Assembly (NCBI GenBank): GCA_038087015.1
Contig: JASBNA010000006.1
Span: 930,001 to 994,000 of the forward strand
Direction of reading: 5' to 3'
Length of the DNA stretch: 64,000 nt
Origin: Cerrena zonata
Taxonomy: Eukaryota > Basidiomycota > Agaricomycetes > Polyporales > Cerrenaceae
Shown: positions 1 to 12,038 of the stretch, piece after piece
Position numbering within the stretch: the stretch's first letter is position 1
Layout of the letters: each line of letters starts with the position of its first letter
The notes under the pieces: model-generated
The model's input: the letters and a program-made list of their open reading frames with translations, nothing else
Told to the model about the DNA's origin: nothing
Database searches by the model: none
Translations under genes and position numbers: made by a program

Positions 1-396
1 TTCCGCGGACGTCGAAGCCAAAGTTCGAGCACGAGAACATAGTTGTTCTCCATGCAATAAAGCCTTCTTGGACTGAAGAACTAACGATACGAGATGAGGT
101 TGTTCACTTCCATTCGCCATGTCGAGACCAAGAGCTGAGTGTTATTGAGAGCCTGGGCCGGTCAAGGCAGGAGACAACCTACGGTACACCTCGGCGTCTG
201 ACACTCTCGTTTGCTCATACCGGCCCATTCCTCCTCACATCCTTACCTTACATATTCTCTTCCATCATCAGCTTAGGAGGTTGGGTTGGAAGGAGGGCTG
301 CGTAAAGGAAAACATTCTGGACACTCTGGTATGTCTCAGTAGTCCTCGTGAAAGCAGACTTTTATAACTAAAAAAACCAACAGTTATGCCAGACAC
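1..396. other. 5' flank without a recognisable gene
   Basis: No convincing coding exon is seen on either strand. The stretch directly upstream of the first gene contains a run of A residues near 370 and probably holds its promoter and leader. The far left end could belong to a neighbour outside the window. Confidence 0.4.
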
Positions 397-3321
397 ATGC
401 AATGTAATTGGTCAAGCAGGGCCAATTTATTCCTTCGGCATACCGTCTTCAGACAATCTACGTCCCCTCTAATATGTCGAAGAACACAATTGGCCCATAC
501 GTTATCTCTTGCCTCTAGGCCAGGACCCATACCAGCAGACAAACTCTCTACACCTTCACGTATCATTAGTCCTTACCACGCTTTGCTTGCTTCTCGTCTT
601 CAAATCTCGTCTTCTTTCTATTCTTCTTCTTCTACTGTATCATCTAATGCACAAGATGGACTTCCACCACCTCCGCCCATACCGACATTTTCATCATCAC
701 CGCCTTCTTCGTCCTTGGCATCCCCAGCAGAACCCACGGTAGAATCCCTAGCCTCTGAGCCACCTCAGCCAAGTCCTCAGTCAACCGGCACACTCATGAC
801 CTCTGCACGAATGTCTCGAGTATCTGCTCATACCGTCCGGCTTTCTGTTCGAAGTGGTGCTGTTATGGACGCAGTATTTATCCTGAATTCTCTATACCGC
901 TCAATCGAAGAGAAACCAGGTCAACTTGCACCTCTTGAAGATATAGGTCCAATGCAAGAAGGGTTCACCGAAATCGCCTATGGAAAGGCAGTTTCACCAC
1001 GATTGTCAAATCATGCTTTCCTTCACGCCATGATACGTGCCGGTCATGCAGGAAGAGCTGCCCGACTGGCAGAATTGATGATGGCCCGGGGAACCCGGAT
1101 GCAGAGTCGTACCTTGGAAGCCTTGATCCAGGCATTATGCGCCAACCCACAGGACAAGTTCAGAGCGAGAGCATTGCATCTCGCTAGCATTGCTAGGGAA
1201 GGTCCGAGGCCACCTATGCTAGAGATGAACGCCGAACTCGTTCAGGACCCCAGCATCCGCGCAGCCGTACGAATCCTTCAATCTGCTCGAGATTATAGCC
1301 AACGGCGTACGGAGCATATGTATGCGACTATCGTCAAGTTCTGCATTCTCCAGGGCGAAATCCTCTTCGGTTGTCTTCTTTTCGTCATGTTGATCAAAGA
1401 CTGGCAAGCACGCCAAGCTTTCGTAGCTGAAGAATCTGCTGTCCTTGCCAACCCTGAAGAACCCCCGTCGGCAGAGAAACTCACACGGCTGTACAAACTG
1501 AGGCGTTTCGACAATAACACCATGCAGCCAAAGATGTCGACTATGGGCACTGTTCTGGAGTCCATAGAAGGAGCTTTCGAGAAGCCGCCTCAGGATCGTG
1601 AAGAGAGCGATATGTTCCAACAAGCTTTACAGGCATTAGCTATGTTGGCGAGCATGGTGGAACAAGGATTCACTCCCTTCTCCAAGTTATCGCCTCTTAT
1701 ACGCGTTCTGATGTCATGTCCTAACGTCGACCAGAAAGTGTGGATATCACAGGATGGCATCCCCACCGAAGTGAAGGCATATGACTACTTCCACGAAGTT
1801 CTTATACGAATCATACTATCGTTGAAGGAATCAGACCAGCCTCCACTGAAACTTCCTCCGTTGGATCGAACTACGTATAATTCGTTATTACACTACGCTC
1901 TGCGGCACCGTCTCTCTCCCGCTCTCGCCAATGTAGTTCTGGAACATATGACAGTCAAACGGCGCAAACCTCTAAAACCTGATGCCGTAACCCACAACAT
2001 CCTCATGCGATCGGCGACTCTTCTACGAAATTCTGACATAGCATCTGCCGTGATCGATAGGTTTAAGCAAGAGGGAAGAAACCAGGCTATCTTCCGTGAT
2101 GTAGAGACAAGATTGCCTACCAACGAGGAGGCTGTCCCTTATCGAATGCGTATCATCACAAGAGCGTTCCCTAGCTCAGTCGAAACATCATCTCTGGAGG
2201 AGCGAATGGACAGCTACAAAGATCTCGCGAAGCTAATCCGGTCGTTTGACACAAAGCCTACTGCAACCGTACATACCGTTACCACTTACATCACGCATCT
2301 AACTTCTATCGGCAAGCCTCACCTCGTTGCGGATGTCCTGTTCGATATCCTTCCCGAGCTGCGTATTGTGGACCACCCGTCTTCATCAGCAGAAGCGAAA
2401 GAACGGAAGAAACGAACGAGGGAGGCTTGTTTGAGGCGTGTAGCGCGTTTTGGTCCTCAGTTCTTCGGTGCTATCTTGAACGCTTTGGCGAAGGCAGGCA
2501 GGACGAGCTTAGCGGAGAGGGTGTGGTTGTTAGCAGTTCAGGCTCAGCGAGCGAGTTGGGTTCCTGATTTCGTACCAGGGACCAGACCTTGGTGTTTATC
2601 CATTCACGCTTATACGTCGATGCTTCAATGCTACGCTAAGGAAGCCAGGAAGCCCATGCCTCAAATACAGCCTGGTCCGGAAGATGCTCCAGATTGGACT
2701 CCAAAGGACAATCGCTACGTACGCGGTTGGGCACGAATCGTTCTGATGCGGCGACAGGTGACGAACTTGCCTCGTCGTATTGCAGGTCGAGAGATGGGTG
2801 CACTTGTATTTCAGTCATTATCTTCAGGAGGTGAAGATGTGTTTGCCTCCGCCCGACATTTGCTGGCGCATGGAAAAGAAGTTGGCATTCCCTCTGAAGC
2901 CCTTCCTGTTCCCGATGCTCGTTTCTTCAACGCAGCATTGGCTCTATTTGGTCGCGATCCTGCACTTACCCAGCACAAGAGACCAACTACCCTTAGAAGA
3001 CGTCTCCGGTTCTCCTTGAGCATCTATTCACGTTTTGGAGCGATGCATCCCGTGCAGAATCCAATCTTACAAGAGGTTGTGGAAGCCCTGGTCGAACACG
3101 GGTATAGCATACCACCTGCATATCGACATATGTTCGTTGGTCGTTTGCCTGTCTCTTCCCTACAGGATGTCGAAAGCCCAGATTTCGACCGAACACCACT
3201 CGCATATCGACCTGTATCTCAGCTGCCGTACAGAGCAAACCGAATTCCAGTCGCAAAGACCAAGGGACTCCCTATTAGAAAGCATGGTAAACGGACTAGA
3301 AAACGCACAAATGTAAATTAG
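397..3321 (+). CDS. PPR-like mitochondrial helical-repeat protein
   Basis: A single uninterrupted 974-codon frame, unusual here where most genes are intron-rich. The N-terminus is rich in Arg, Ser and hydrophobic residues and poor in acidic ones, as expected of a mitochondrial targeting peptide. It is followed by a Ser/Pro-rich linker to about residue 130. The body shows helix pairs with PPR flavour, such as NHAFLHAMIRAGHAGRAARL, 'TYNSLLHYALRHRLSPALANVVLEHM' type units, and VTHNILMRSATLLRNSDIAS. Fungal PPR proteins usually act in mitochondrial RNA processing or translation, so that role is inferred from family only. The tail is very basic (KTKGLPIRKHGKRTRKR), possibly RNA-binding. The start is the first ATG after an in-frame stop region; a slightly later ATG cannot be excluded. 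It converges with the mitochondrial IF-3 gene 70 bp downstream. Confidence 0.75.
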   Translation: MQCNWSSRANLFLRHTVFRQSTSPLICRRTQLAHTLSLASRPGPIPADKLSTPSRIISPYHALLASRLQISSSFYSSSSTVSSNAQDGLPPPPPIPTFSSSPPSSSLASPAEPTVESLASEPPQPSPQSTGTLMTSARMSRVSAHTVRLSVRSGAVMDAVFILNSLYRSIEEKPGQLAPLEDIGPMQEGFTEIAYGKAVSPRLSNHAFLHAMIRAGHAGRAARLAELMMARGTRMQSRTLEALIQALCANPQDKFRARALHLASIAREGPRPPMLEMNAELVQDPSIRAAVRILQSARDYSQRRTEHMYATIVKFCILQGEILFGCLLFVMLIKDWQARQAFVAEESAVLANPEEPPSAEKLTRLYKLRRFDNNTMQPKMSTMGTVLESIEGAFEKPPQDREESDMFQQALQALAMLASMVEQGFTPFSKLSPLIRVLMSCPNVDQKVWISQDGIPTEVKAYDYFHEVLIRIILSLKESDQPPLKLPPLDRTTYNSLLHYALRHRLSPALANVVLEHMTVKRRKPLKPDAVTHNILMRSATLLRNSDIASAVIDRFKQEGRNQAIFRDVETRLPTNEEAVPYRMRIITRAFPSSVETSSLEERMDSYKDLAKLIRSFDTKPTATVHTVTTYITHLTSIGKPHLVADVLFDILPELRIVDHPSSSAEAKERKKRTREACLRRVARFGPQFFGAILNALAKAGRTSLAERVWLLAVQAQRASWVPDFVPGTRPWCLSIHAYTSMLQCYAKEARKPMPQIQPGPEDAPDWTPKDNRYVRGWARIVLMRRQVTNLPRRIAGREMGALVFQSLSSGGEDVFASARHLLAHGKEVGIPSEALPVPDARFFNAALALFGRDPALTQHKRPTTLRRRLRFSLSIYSRFGAMHPVQNPILQEVVEALVEHGYSIPPAYRHMFVGRLPVSSLQDVESPDFDRTPLAYRPVSQLPYRANRIPVAKTKGLPIRKHGKRTRKRTNVN

Positions 3322-3391
3322 GTTTGCCGCAGAGCTGGATAATTATAAATGTTGGGTATGAACGATGATACGGGGTGGTGTCTACGTGCAT

Positions 3392-4105
3392 CTATTCGCC
3401 CTTGCCCTTCTTCTCCTTCTTGATGCCCTGTAAGTAGACAATAGTCGTTGCATGCTGAACATCCCTGGTTTTCCACTCGTGTCCATCATCCGCCAACTGG
3501 TCGACAGCCTCCTGTACTCTAACAGCCATACCATCTGAGTTGAGCCACGGTTGGCCCTTTTTCGGCGCAAACACTAGATTAACCCTATGTCCCTTAGTAA
3601 GCTCGCGATGCGCATGCTTGATTTTGGTTTTGAAGTCATGAGGATCAACACCCCACGTCATCTGGATCTCCTTCTCTTCCAACGCCTGAAGTACAGCTTT
3701 CTTCTTCTTCTGTTCTTCTTTCTTCTGCTTGTACAGCTCGTCACTCCTGATGAGCTTAACAAGAGGCTCTGGATCAACAGAGGCCAATGTCAGCTGGAAA
3801 GAACCTCTGTCGATGACAGCAAGTAGAGCCGCCAGAGGCGCGGGGTCATGGAGTTTTCCAGTTTCGGGGTCGACTAGTTTAACGGTTCGGAGCGGTATTT
3901 GTTCGTTGGACTGCCCGACCTGCGCGTGTTTATGCCTTTTCTTGTCGTCCCTAGTCTCCTTATTGGGACCGATTCCTAGGTCAAAGGCCTTGGGTGCACT
4001 TTGTTCTGTCCGATGAGGTGCGCGCGTCTGGAAAGTCCGACGACATGACCGGCACACTGAAGGCTTAGGTAGTCGTGCACACCTCAGAGTTAATGATAAT
4101 GACAT
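3392..4105 (-). CDS. Mitochondrial translation initiation factor IF-3
   Basis: 237 codons, no intron. The N-terminus (MSLSLTLRCARLPKPSVCRS) is Arg-rich with few acidic residues, typical of a mitochondrial presequence. The middle reads IPLRTVKLVDPETGKL, the start of the IF-3 N domain. A Lys/Glu-rich linker helix (KQKKEEQKKKKAVLQALEEK) follows, then KEIQMTWGVDPHDFKTKIKHA and LTKGHRVNLVFA, which are the conserved IF-3 C-domain strand and helix. IF-3 binds the small ribosomal subunit and promotes start-codon selection; here it would act on mitoribosomes. An in-frame extension to 4168 exists but would bury the targeting signal, so the ATG at 4105 is preferred. It is divergent from Arp3, with 226 bp between the two starts. 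Confidence 0.85.
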   Translation of the reverse strand: MSLSLTLRCARLPKPSVCRSCRRTFQTRAPHRTEQSAPKAFDLGIGPNKETRDDKKRHKHAQVGQSNEQIPLRTVKLVDPETGKLHDPAPLAALLAVIDRGSFQLTLASVDPEPLVKLIRSDELYKQKKEEQKKKKAVLQALEEKEIQMTWGVDPHDFKTKIKHAHRELTKGHRVNLVFAPKKGQPWLNSDGMAVRVQEAVDQLADDGHEWKTRDVQHATTIVYLQGIKKEKKGKGE

Positions 4106-4331
4106 GATTCTAGTAAAATTCTCAGTTGCGTACACAACAGAAAACGAATAAGTTGAACGTACCTGCACCTACGTCAGAGAGAGTATGAAGAAGAAAGTGT
4201 CGATTGCTTTAGGAAATGGGGTATTTGTCCTTGTTAGGACCAGAGGCTGTTGCCAAACATTGACCAAATACTGAGCCTTAGACAAGTTAGCGCTTCGCAG
4301 TCCATCTCGTAACTCTATACCCTTCCCAATC
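4106..4331. promoter_or_regulatory. Divergent promoter IF-3 / ARP3
   Basis: 226-bp gap between two outward-facing start codons. It must contain both 5' leaders and core promoters. No clear TATA box was seen; the sequence has CT-rich and CA-rich patches only. Confidence 0.5.
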
Positions 4332-6016
4332 ATGTCGCTCCTCGCCCCCATCATTTGCGACAACGGAACAGGTTATTCCAAAGTTGGGTATGTATATCTT
4401 CCGGTTTCAAACAAATAATCGCACTCACAAAGACACCAGATACGCCGGGAATTCTGATCCATCCTTGTAAGCACACTAAATGCGTGCCAATTGACATGCC
4501 GATATTCACCATGCACGTATGATTCAGCGTATTTCCAACTGCAATTGCGACTAGAGGATCTGCAGGACAAGCAGCACGATCAGGACCGGCCGTACCCGCC
4601 AAACCTGGAAATCTTGCATCGAAGCGTGGTGTAGAGGATCTTGATTTCTTCATCGGCGATGAAGCTCTAGCGAACGCAAAGACCCCCGGATATGGCATCA
4701 ACTATCCCATCCGACATGGTCAGATAGATAACTGGGATTATATGGAACGATACTGGGAGCAGACGATCTTCAAATATCTAAGAGCAGAACCTGAAGACCA
4801 TTACTTCCTCCTGGTGAGTTCAGCTCAGTCTACTATTGTCTCGGATATTCAACAGTTGTATGACTACCGTAGACCGAACCCCCTCTTAACGCACCCGAAA
4901 ACCGAGAACAAACTGCCGAAATCTTCTTCGAGTCCTTCAACATTAAGGGTCTCTATATCGCTGTACAAGCTGTCTTGGCCCTTGCTGCGTCTTGGTCATC
5001 TAACCGTGTCACTGACCGTACGCTCACGGGAACTGTCATCGACTCGGGTGACGGTGTTACCCACGTTATTCCTTGTGCTGAAGGTTATGTCATCGGAAGT
5101 GCGATAAAGCATATCCCTATTGCTGGTCGTGATATCACACAGTTCGTGTTGAACCTTGTCAGAGAGCGAGGGGATATGGTAAATGTCCCTCCGGAAGATC
5201 AGCTCAAGGTTGCTGGAAGGATCAAGGAGAATTATAGCTATGTGTGCCAAGATATTGTAAAGGAGTTCAGGAAGTACGATGTCGAGCCCTACAAGTACTT
5301 CGAGCGTTATGAGGGAGAGAACACTGTTACAGGGAAGGTATGTTATTTTATTCCATTTTTAATCAGTATTCTCTAACAGCTGTTTAGAAATACGGCGTCG
5401 ACGTTGGTTATGAACGATTCCTTGCCCCTGAAATCTTCTTCAACCCCGAAATTTACTCTTCCGATTTCCTAACACCCCTTCCAGAGATCGTCGACAATGT
5501 CATCCAACAATCCCCCATCGATGTCCGTCGTGGTCTCTACAAAGTAATCATCCCCTTTTCTACACACTTTCAAGTTTTGCTAACCATACTCTTTGTCAAC
5601 AGAATATTGTTCTTTCGGGAGGCTCCACAATGTTCCAACACTTCAGTCAACGACTCAAGCGTGACTTGAAGCAACTTGTGGACCGACGATTGGAAGACAG
5701 CGCTACTACGAGTGGATCTCAAGTCAGGTCGTCAGGTGTAGAAGTCGACGTCATTTCTCACAAGCGTCAACGGTGGGTTCCTCGTTCTAACTCGTCATCT
5801 TATCGATTACTGACTTGTATTATAGTTATGCTGTTTGGTTCGGTGGATCACTCATGGCCTCCTTGGTATGACCTTTTCTTCAATACGAAAATGATATATC
5901 ACTGACACTACTCTTCATAGCCCGAGTTCTATTCCTTCTGCCACACGAAAGCGCAATACGATGAGATCGGTCCCAGCATTTGCAGACGATACCAGATCTT
6001 CGGAAGTGCCACCTAG
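4332..6016 (+). CDS. ARP3: Actin-related protein 3 (Arp2/3 complex)
   Basis: Eight exons: 4332-4387, 4440-4466, 4528-4813, 4873-5337, 5388-5543, 5603-5772, 5826-5865, 5921-6016, giving 431 residues in one continuous frame. The N-terminus reads [17 protein letters not shown], the actin-fold phosphate-1 loop. [40 protein letters not shown] (phosphate-2 loop), [12 protein letters not shown] and a C-terminal actin-like WFGGSLMAS are all Arp3-type. Arp3 with Arp2 templates the branched actin nucleus, which drives endocytic patches in fungi. Exon joins were verified by keeping frame and family motifs across each GT-AG pair. No frame break is seen. It shares a short divergent promoter with IF-3 and converges with SelO (119 bp between stop codons). 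Confidence 0.95.
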
Positions 6017-6135
6017 AGAAATTGTATATTGATCATCGGACGTTGTTGAAATGTAACTTGTAGTGAGGAATTAATACACAAGTCTCGGATGGATACTGCA
6101 TGAAGCTTGAAGTGTCTAAATTAAAATGTAGCGGC

Positions 6136-8761
<2,626 letters not shown>

Positions 8762-9194
8762 CGTTCTTGCGTTGAGTCTTGCTACTATGACGGAGTTCAG
8801 ACTGGTTAGACTAGACAGAACGATAGGTTCGTGTCATATACAGTCTGTTAGACGGGATTATGAAGCAGTGGAGGGAGCATGTGACGAGCGTTGCTTAGTA
8901 TGAGTGGATGTGTATCACTGTATGTGTGTTCAGCGTACGATTGTTCCGGGAAAAGATATTTTGGCTATAAAAACACGTCGTACACACTACCAAGGTGCAG
9001 AGAAAGGCAAAGGTTGTCGTAGACTGTGAACATACTGAAGCTTTGGACGAAGGTCGATAATAACAGCAACTTGAATACGCGATGACGACATCTCTCAACC
9101 ATTCCCGATCACTTTGATCTGGAATCTAGATCGACTTTTGTAGCAGAATATAATTCAAAATCGAGTAGAAAGAGGTGTGCATATGTAGCCAATA
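8762..9194. other. SelO upstream region
   Basis: Intergenic stretch between the SelO start codon and the inverted-repeat element. Presumed SelO promoter and leader. No coding exon recognised. Confidence 0.4.
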
Positions 9195-9251
9195 CAGCCG
9201 TTTCGGAAAACTATGTCAGTAGCGCTCGACGCGCGTCGCAAAAATCAAAAA
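9195..9251 (+). repeat. Left terminal inverted repeat
   Basis: Pairs with 9897-9953 in inverse orientation. Mismatches lie around positions 34, 42 and 44 of the repeat; the outer 33 bp are identical. Confidence 0.85.
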
Positions 9252-9896
9252 ATACGAAAACACTGGGATAGAAAGAATTGCTTCAGAACACGCGGAATTC
9301 CTCAATAGATGTGGTGTTTTCTTATAAAACGGAGTCAGGCAAAGCACGTCACAATGAACTGAGCTTTGGGAATCATCGAGAGCATCTGAGACTCGCCGGA
9401 CAACTCATATCATGGCAGCAGTGAGTTGTGAGCCGAGACGACTCGGGCTCTTACTGTTATGCAACAGTTCAATCCCCCAAACCATTCCAATACAAGCATG
9501 ATGCTATGTCCATTAAATATGCACACAAATATGAACTTAGCGAGTAGGTTCGACCAAATTCAAGAGCCACATAACGGGCGCCTAATTCCCGACATACCGT
9601 AGTACTTTTCTAAGGACCATTTCTGTACTGTTTTAAATTTTTGAAGGTCATATGTAAGTTTAAAAGGACTCATCATATCTGGGTTATACTTTGTACACTC
9701 CGATAGACAAGTTGTGACTACAAAATGTCAACAGAACCTTTCATGACATGGCAGATGGTTATGAAGCCTAAGAAGTTCGCACAAGTTCATGCTCTCCGCA
9801 GACTTCATTTTCGGCATGTTTCAGGACTCTGGAGGCATTTAAGATGTCCATTGAGGTCGATAATGGCTGAATCCTGCTTGATGGGCATTTTGACTA

Positions 9897-9953
9897 TTTT
9901 TGATTTTTACAACGCGCGTAGAGCGCTACTGACATAGTTTTCCGAAACGGCTG
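9897..9953 (-). repeat. Right terminal inverted repeat
   Basis: Inverse partner of 9195-9251. Followed directly by TA, matching the TA before the left repeat. Confidence 0.85.
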
Positions 9954-10152
9954 TAATAATACACAGGTCAAGGTCTGGACTTTGTAGAGTCACAGTACTC
10001 CGATATTACATCGGAGAGTTCACCTGACATTCATGTATTGAGGCACCATCCAAAGTCGAGTCATTTCCGTTTGACAGAACCCTACTTTGAATAAAAAGGA
10101 ATATACACCTATCTGTGCCCCGAAAGACTAAACTCAAACCATAGTCTGCATA

Positions 10153-10948
10153 ATGACACAAAACGACCAGCACCAGCTTCACTTCGACGAAATAACAGGC
10201 GAACCCTATCTCCGTCTTCCTAACCCTTTGGAAAACTACATAATCACTCCAACACGTATAGACGATGCTCCAGCCATCGTCAACATTCTCAATGGACCCG
10301 GTGTCGCAAAATGGCTCGCAGCTATTCCGAAACCGTATACCCTGTCGGACGGAGAGTGGTGGGTAGGATTTACTAGAGAGGCAGAAGAGAAATGGTTGAC
10401 GCAGATGAGGGAATCGGGCCCGTCGAGCAAAAGTCCATTTGGAGGATGTCCTTTAAAGTGCATCAGGCATGTGAAGGAAGACGGGACTCAAGTCCTAGTG
10501 GGGAATGTTGGAGTTGGGAGATGCAGCTTCTCGTACCTGGAGGATGACCAGAAAGCAAAGCAACTAGCCGCAGAGAACGAACGAAGATCCATAGGCGACC
10601 CAGAGATAGTGTGGGCCTTAGGAGGTGTGCACGTATTGTATTTGCTAAATGGATATGGCCATCTGATACCTATCGTTAGATTATTTGTCAGTGTCGTATC
10701 ACGGCCAAGGGATTATGACAGCCGCAATTAGAACTATTATCAATGACTGGATGATACCGAGGATGGGGGTGCGGTGTATCATCGTTGATCCCTATCTTGG
10801 GAATCGGGGTAGCGTGAGGGTGTTTGAAAAGAACGGGTTTGTGTTGGAGAGTGTTACAAGCAAGAAAATCGTTACCCTCGGTGGAGACATCCATGAGGGC
10901 CAGAATGTCTTAATTTGGAGAAAGGAATGGTGTATTGAGGATATCTAG
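10153..10948 (+). CDS. GNAT-family N-acetyltransferase
   Basis: Two exons (10153-10624 and 10692-10948) give 242 residues. The intron starts GTGTGC and ends GTCAG, and splicing joins ALG to VSYHGQGIMTAAI, which is the acetyl-CoA-binding Q/RxxGxG/A loop of GNAT enzymes. N-terminal FDEITGEPYLRLPNPLENYI and the later RGSVRVFEKNGFVLES (GNAT motif B) fit fungal RimJ/RimL-like acetyltransferases. The acceptor substrate cannot be told. The gene sits alone between the TIR element and the tRNA region. Confidence 0.85.
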
Positions 10949-11523
10949 AGACCATTTTAGTTACTTAGCTTTGTCATTGAATCGATTCCTAACCCCTTGG
11001 GGTACCATCAACGCATGCTCATGTAAGAAAGTATACTAGACTCGGAATCTGAGCAGTAGAAAATGAATATGGGCATCCACGTACGTCATGGACATGCATT
11101 CTAGCAAGTTTAACACGTTTAACCTTCTCGGAATTTTAAGGAGCGATCTCTGTTACGGCATGCCTAGATTCCCGAATAGAAAGTTATTTGAGGATATTGT
11201 ATGCCCGAAGCTGGTTGACCGAGGACTGCCATTTAGCTCGAGATAGCCTCGTCGATACCTACAAAAAAGTAAAAGATCGTATCATACATGTCGGCGTCCG
11301 GTTCCTGGCAACATAGACTCGGATGCTATACGTCCTAGATCCCAATTTGCGGGGACAGTGTCAAGTTTTCACCGAACGCCATAAATTCGTCAAGCCGAGG
11401 TAACACACCGTGGGATGTTGGCTTATGGAAATATTTGGTTCGAGAGATACATGAGGATCATGCTACCTAGTATGGTAGGTTGTTGGTGGCAGAGAGCCTA
11501 CTACGACTAGTAGGCTACAGAAC
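10949..11523. other. Intergenic, no gene seen
   Basis: About 575 bp with no coding exon. It holds the GNAT 3' end and, at 11496-11517, a perfect inverted repeat (AGCCTACTA, 4-nt loop, TAGTAGGCT) downstream of the minus-strand tRNA. Confidence 0.4.
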
Positions 11524-11527
11524 AAAA
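11524..11527 (-). terminator. Candidate RNA polymerase III terminator
   Basis: TTTT on the minus strand, 16 nt past the 3' end of the tRNA-like gene. Pol III normally stops at runs of four or more T. Confidence 0.5.
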
Positions 11528-11542
11528 CTTGAAGACAATGAA

Positions 11543-11624
11543 TGTCCCAGGGAGGATTCGAGCCTCCGTCTTCACGGGATTGTGTAGCCACAACGTGATG
11601 ATCTAACCACTAATCGACAAGGAC
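11543..11624 (-). tRNA. tRNA-His (GTG), intron-containing, possibly degenerate
   Basis: Folds as: acceptor GTCCTTG/CTGGGAC, D arm GATT-AGTGGTTA-GATC, anticodon stem TCACG/CGTGA with loop TTGTGG-C, T arm GGAGG-CTCGAAT-CCTCC, discriminator A. A 10-nt intron (11578-11587) follows the base 3' of the anticodon, the canonical tRNA intron site. D-loop GG and a near-consensus B box (GGCTCGAATCC) are present, and a T4 terminator follows. The A discriminator agrees with eukaryotic tRNA-His. Against it, the acceptor stem has one T-T mismatch and a G-U pair, and the T loop begins CT instead of TT, so a pseudogene is possible. Confidence 0.6.
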
Positions 11625-12038
11625 CGGAGGTCAATCGCTTATCATAAATGGTGTTCTGGGGGACTATCTCTGGACTAATCCGGTGCCGTCGTGACCAGCT
11701 TAAGTACTTGGTGAAGTGACATTGTGTGTAAGAGACAATACAGTGCATGACGAAGTAAATACAAGATGATCACGCCGACACTGGAACATGCGCAATGCGG
11801 ACAACGTCTGAATCTCGGAGACAGTGATCGGGAAGTGAGATCGTCTATTTCACATGCCACGGTTTCAAGATGACACCAACTCCTTAGCGGCATTAACACT
11901 GGGCGTTGTCCCTTTCTCCGCGGGTCATAAATTCTGAGATCCCCGACTCACTACCCCGCACTCACCCTCTTTCTCCCTTCTTCGCCGCATATTCTACCCT
12001 TCACCCTCTGCATCCCGTAAACTATCATATTATCTGTC
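11625..12038. other. Upstream region of the b5/acyl-CoA dehydrogenase gene
   Basis: No exon recognised. CT-rich stretch around 11940-12005, a common feature of fungal core promoters, directly before the start codon. Confidence 0.4.

Larger units (their letters stand above)
9195..9953. mobile_element. Non-autonomous TIR transposon (MITE-like, TA target site)
   Basis: The two ends are inverted copies of each other. The left end starts CAGCCGTTTCGGAAAACTAT and continues through TGTCAGTAGCGCT. The right end read on the minus strand matches it for about 57 bp with roughly three mismatches. Each end is flanked by TA (9193-9194 and 9954-9955), the target duplication expected of Tc1/mariner-type elements. 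The 759-bp interior has no transposase, only a 70-codon frame that runs into the right repeat. The internal sequence beyond the TIRs is not palindromic, so this is a deletion derivative rather than a foldback. Assignment to Tc1/mariner rests on the TA and the CAG terminus only. Confidence 0.8.

Noticed and set aside
9725..9937. 70-codon + frame inside the TIR element
   Set aside because: It runs into the right terminal repeat and shows no protein-family feature.
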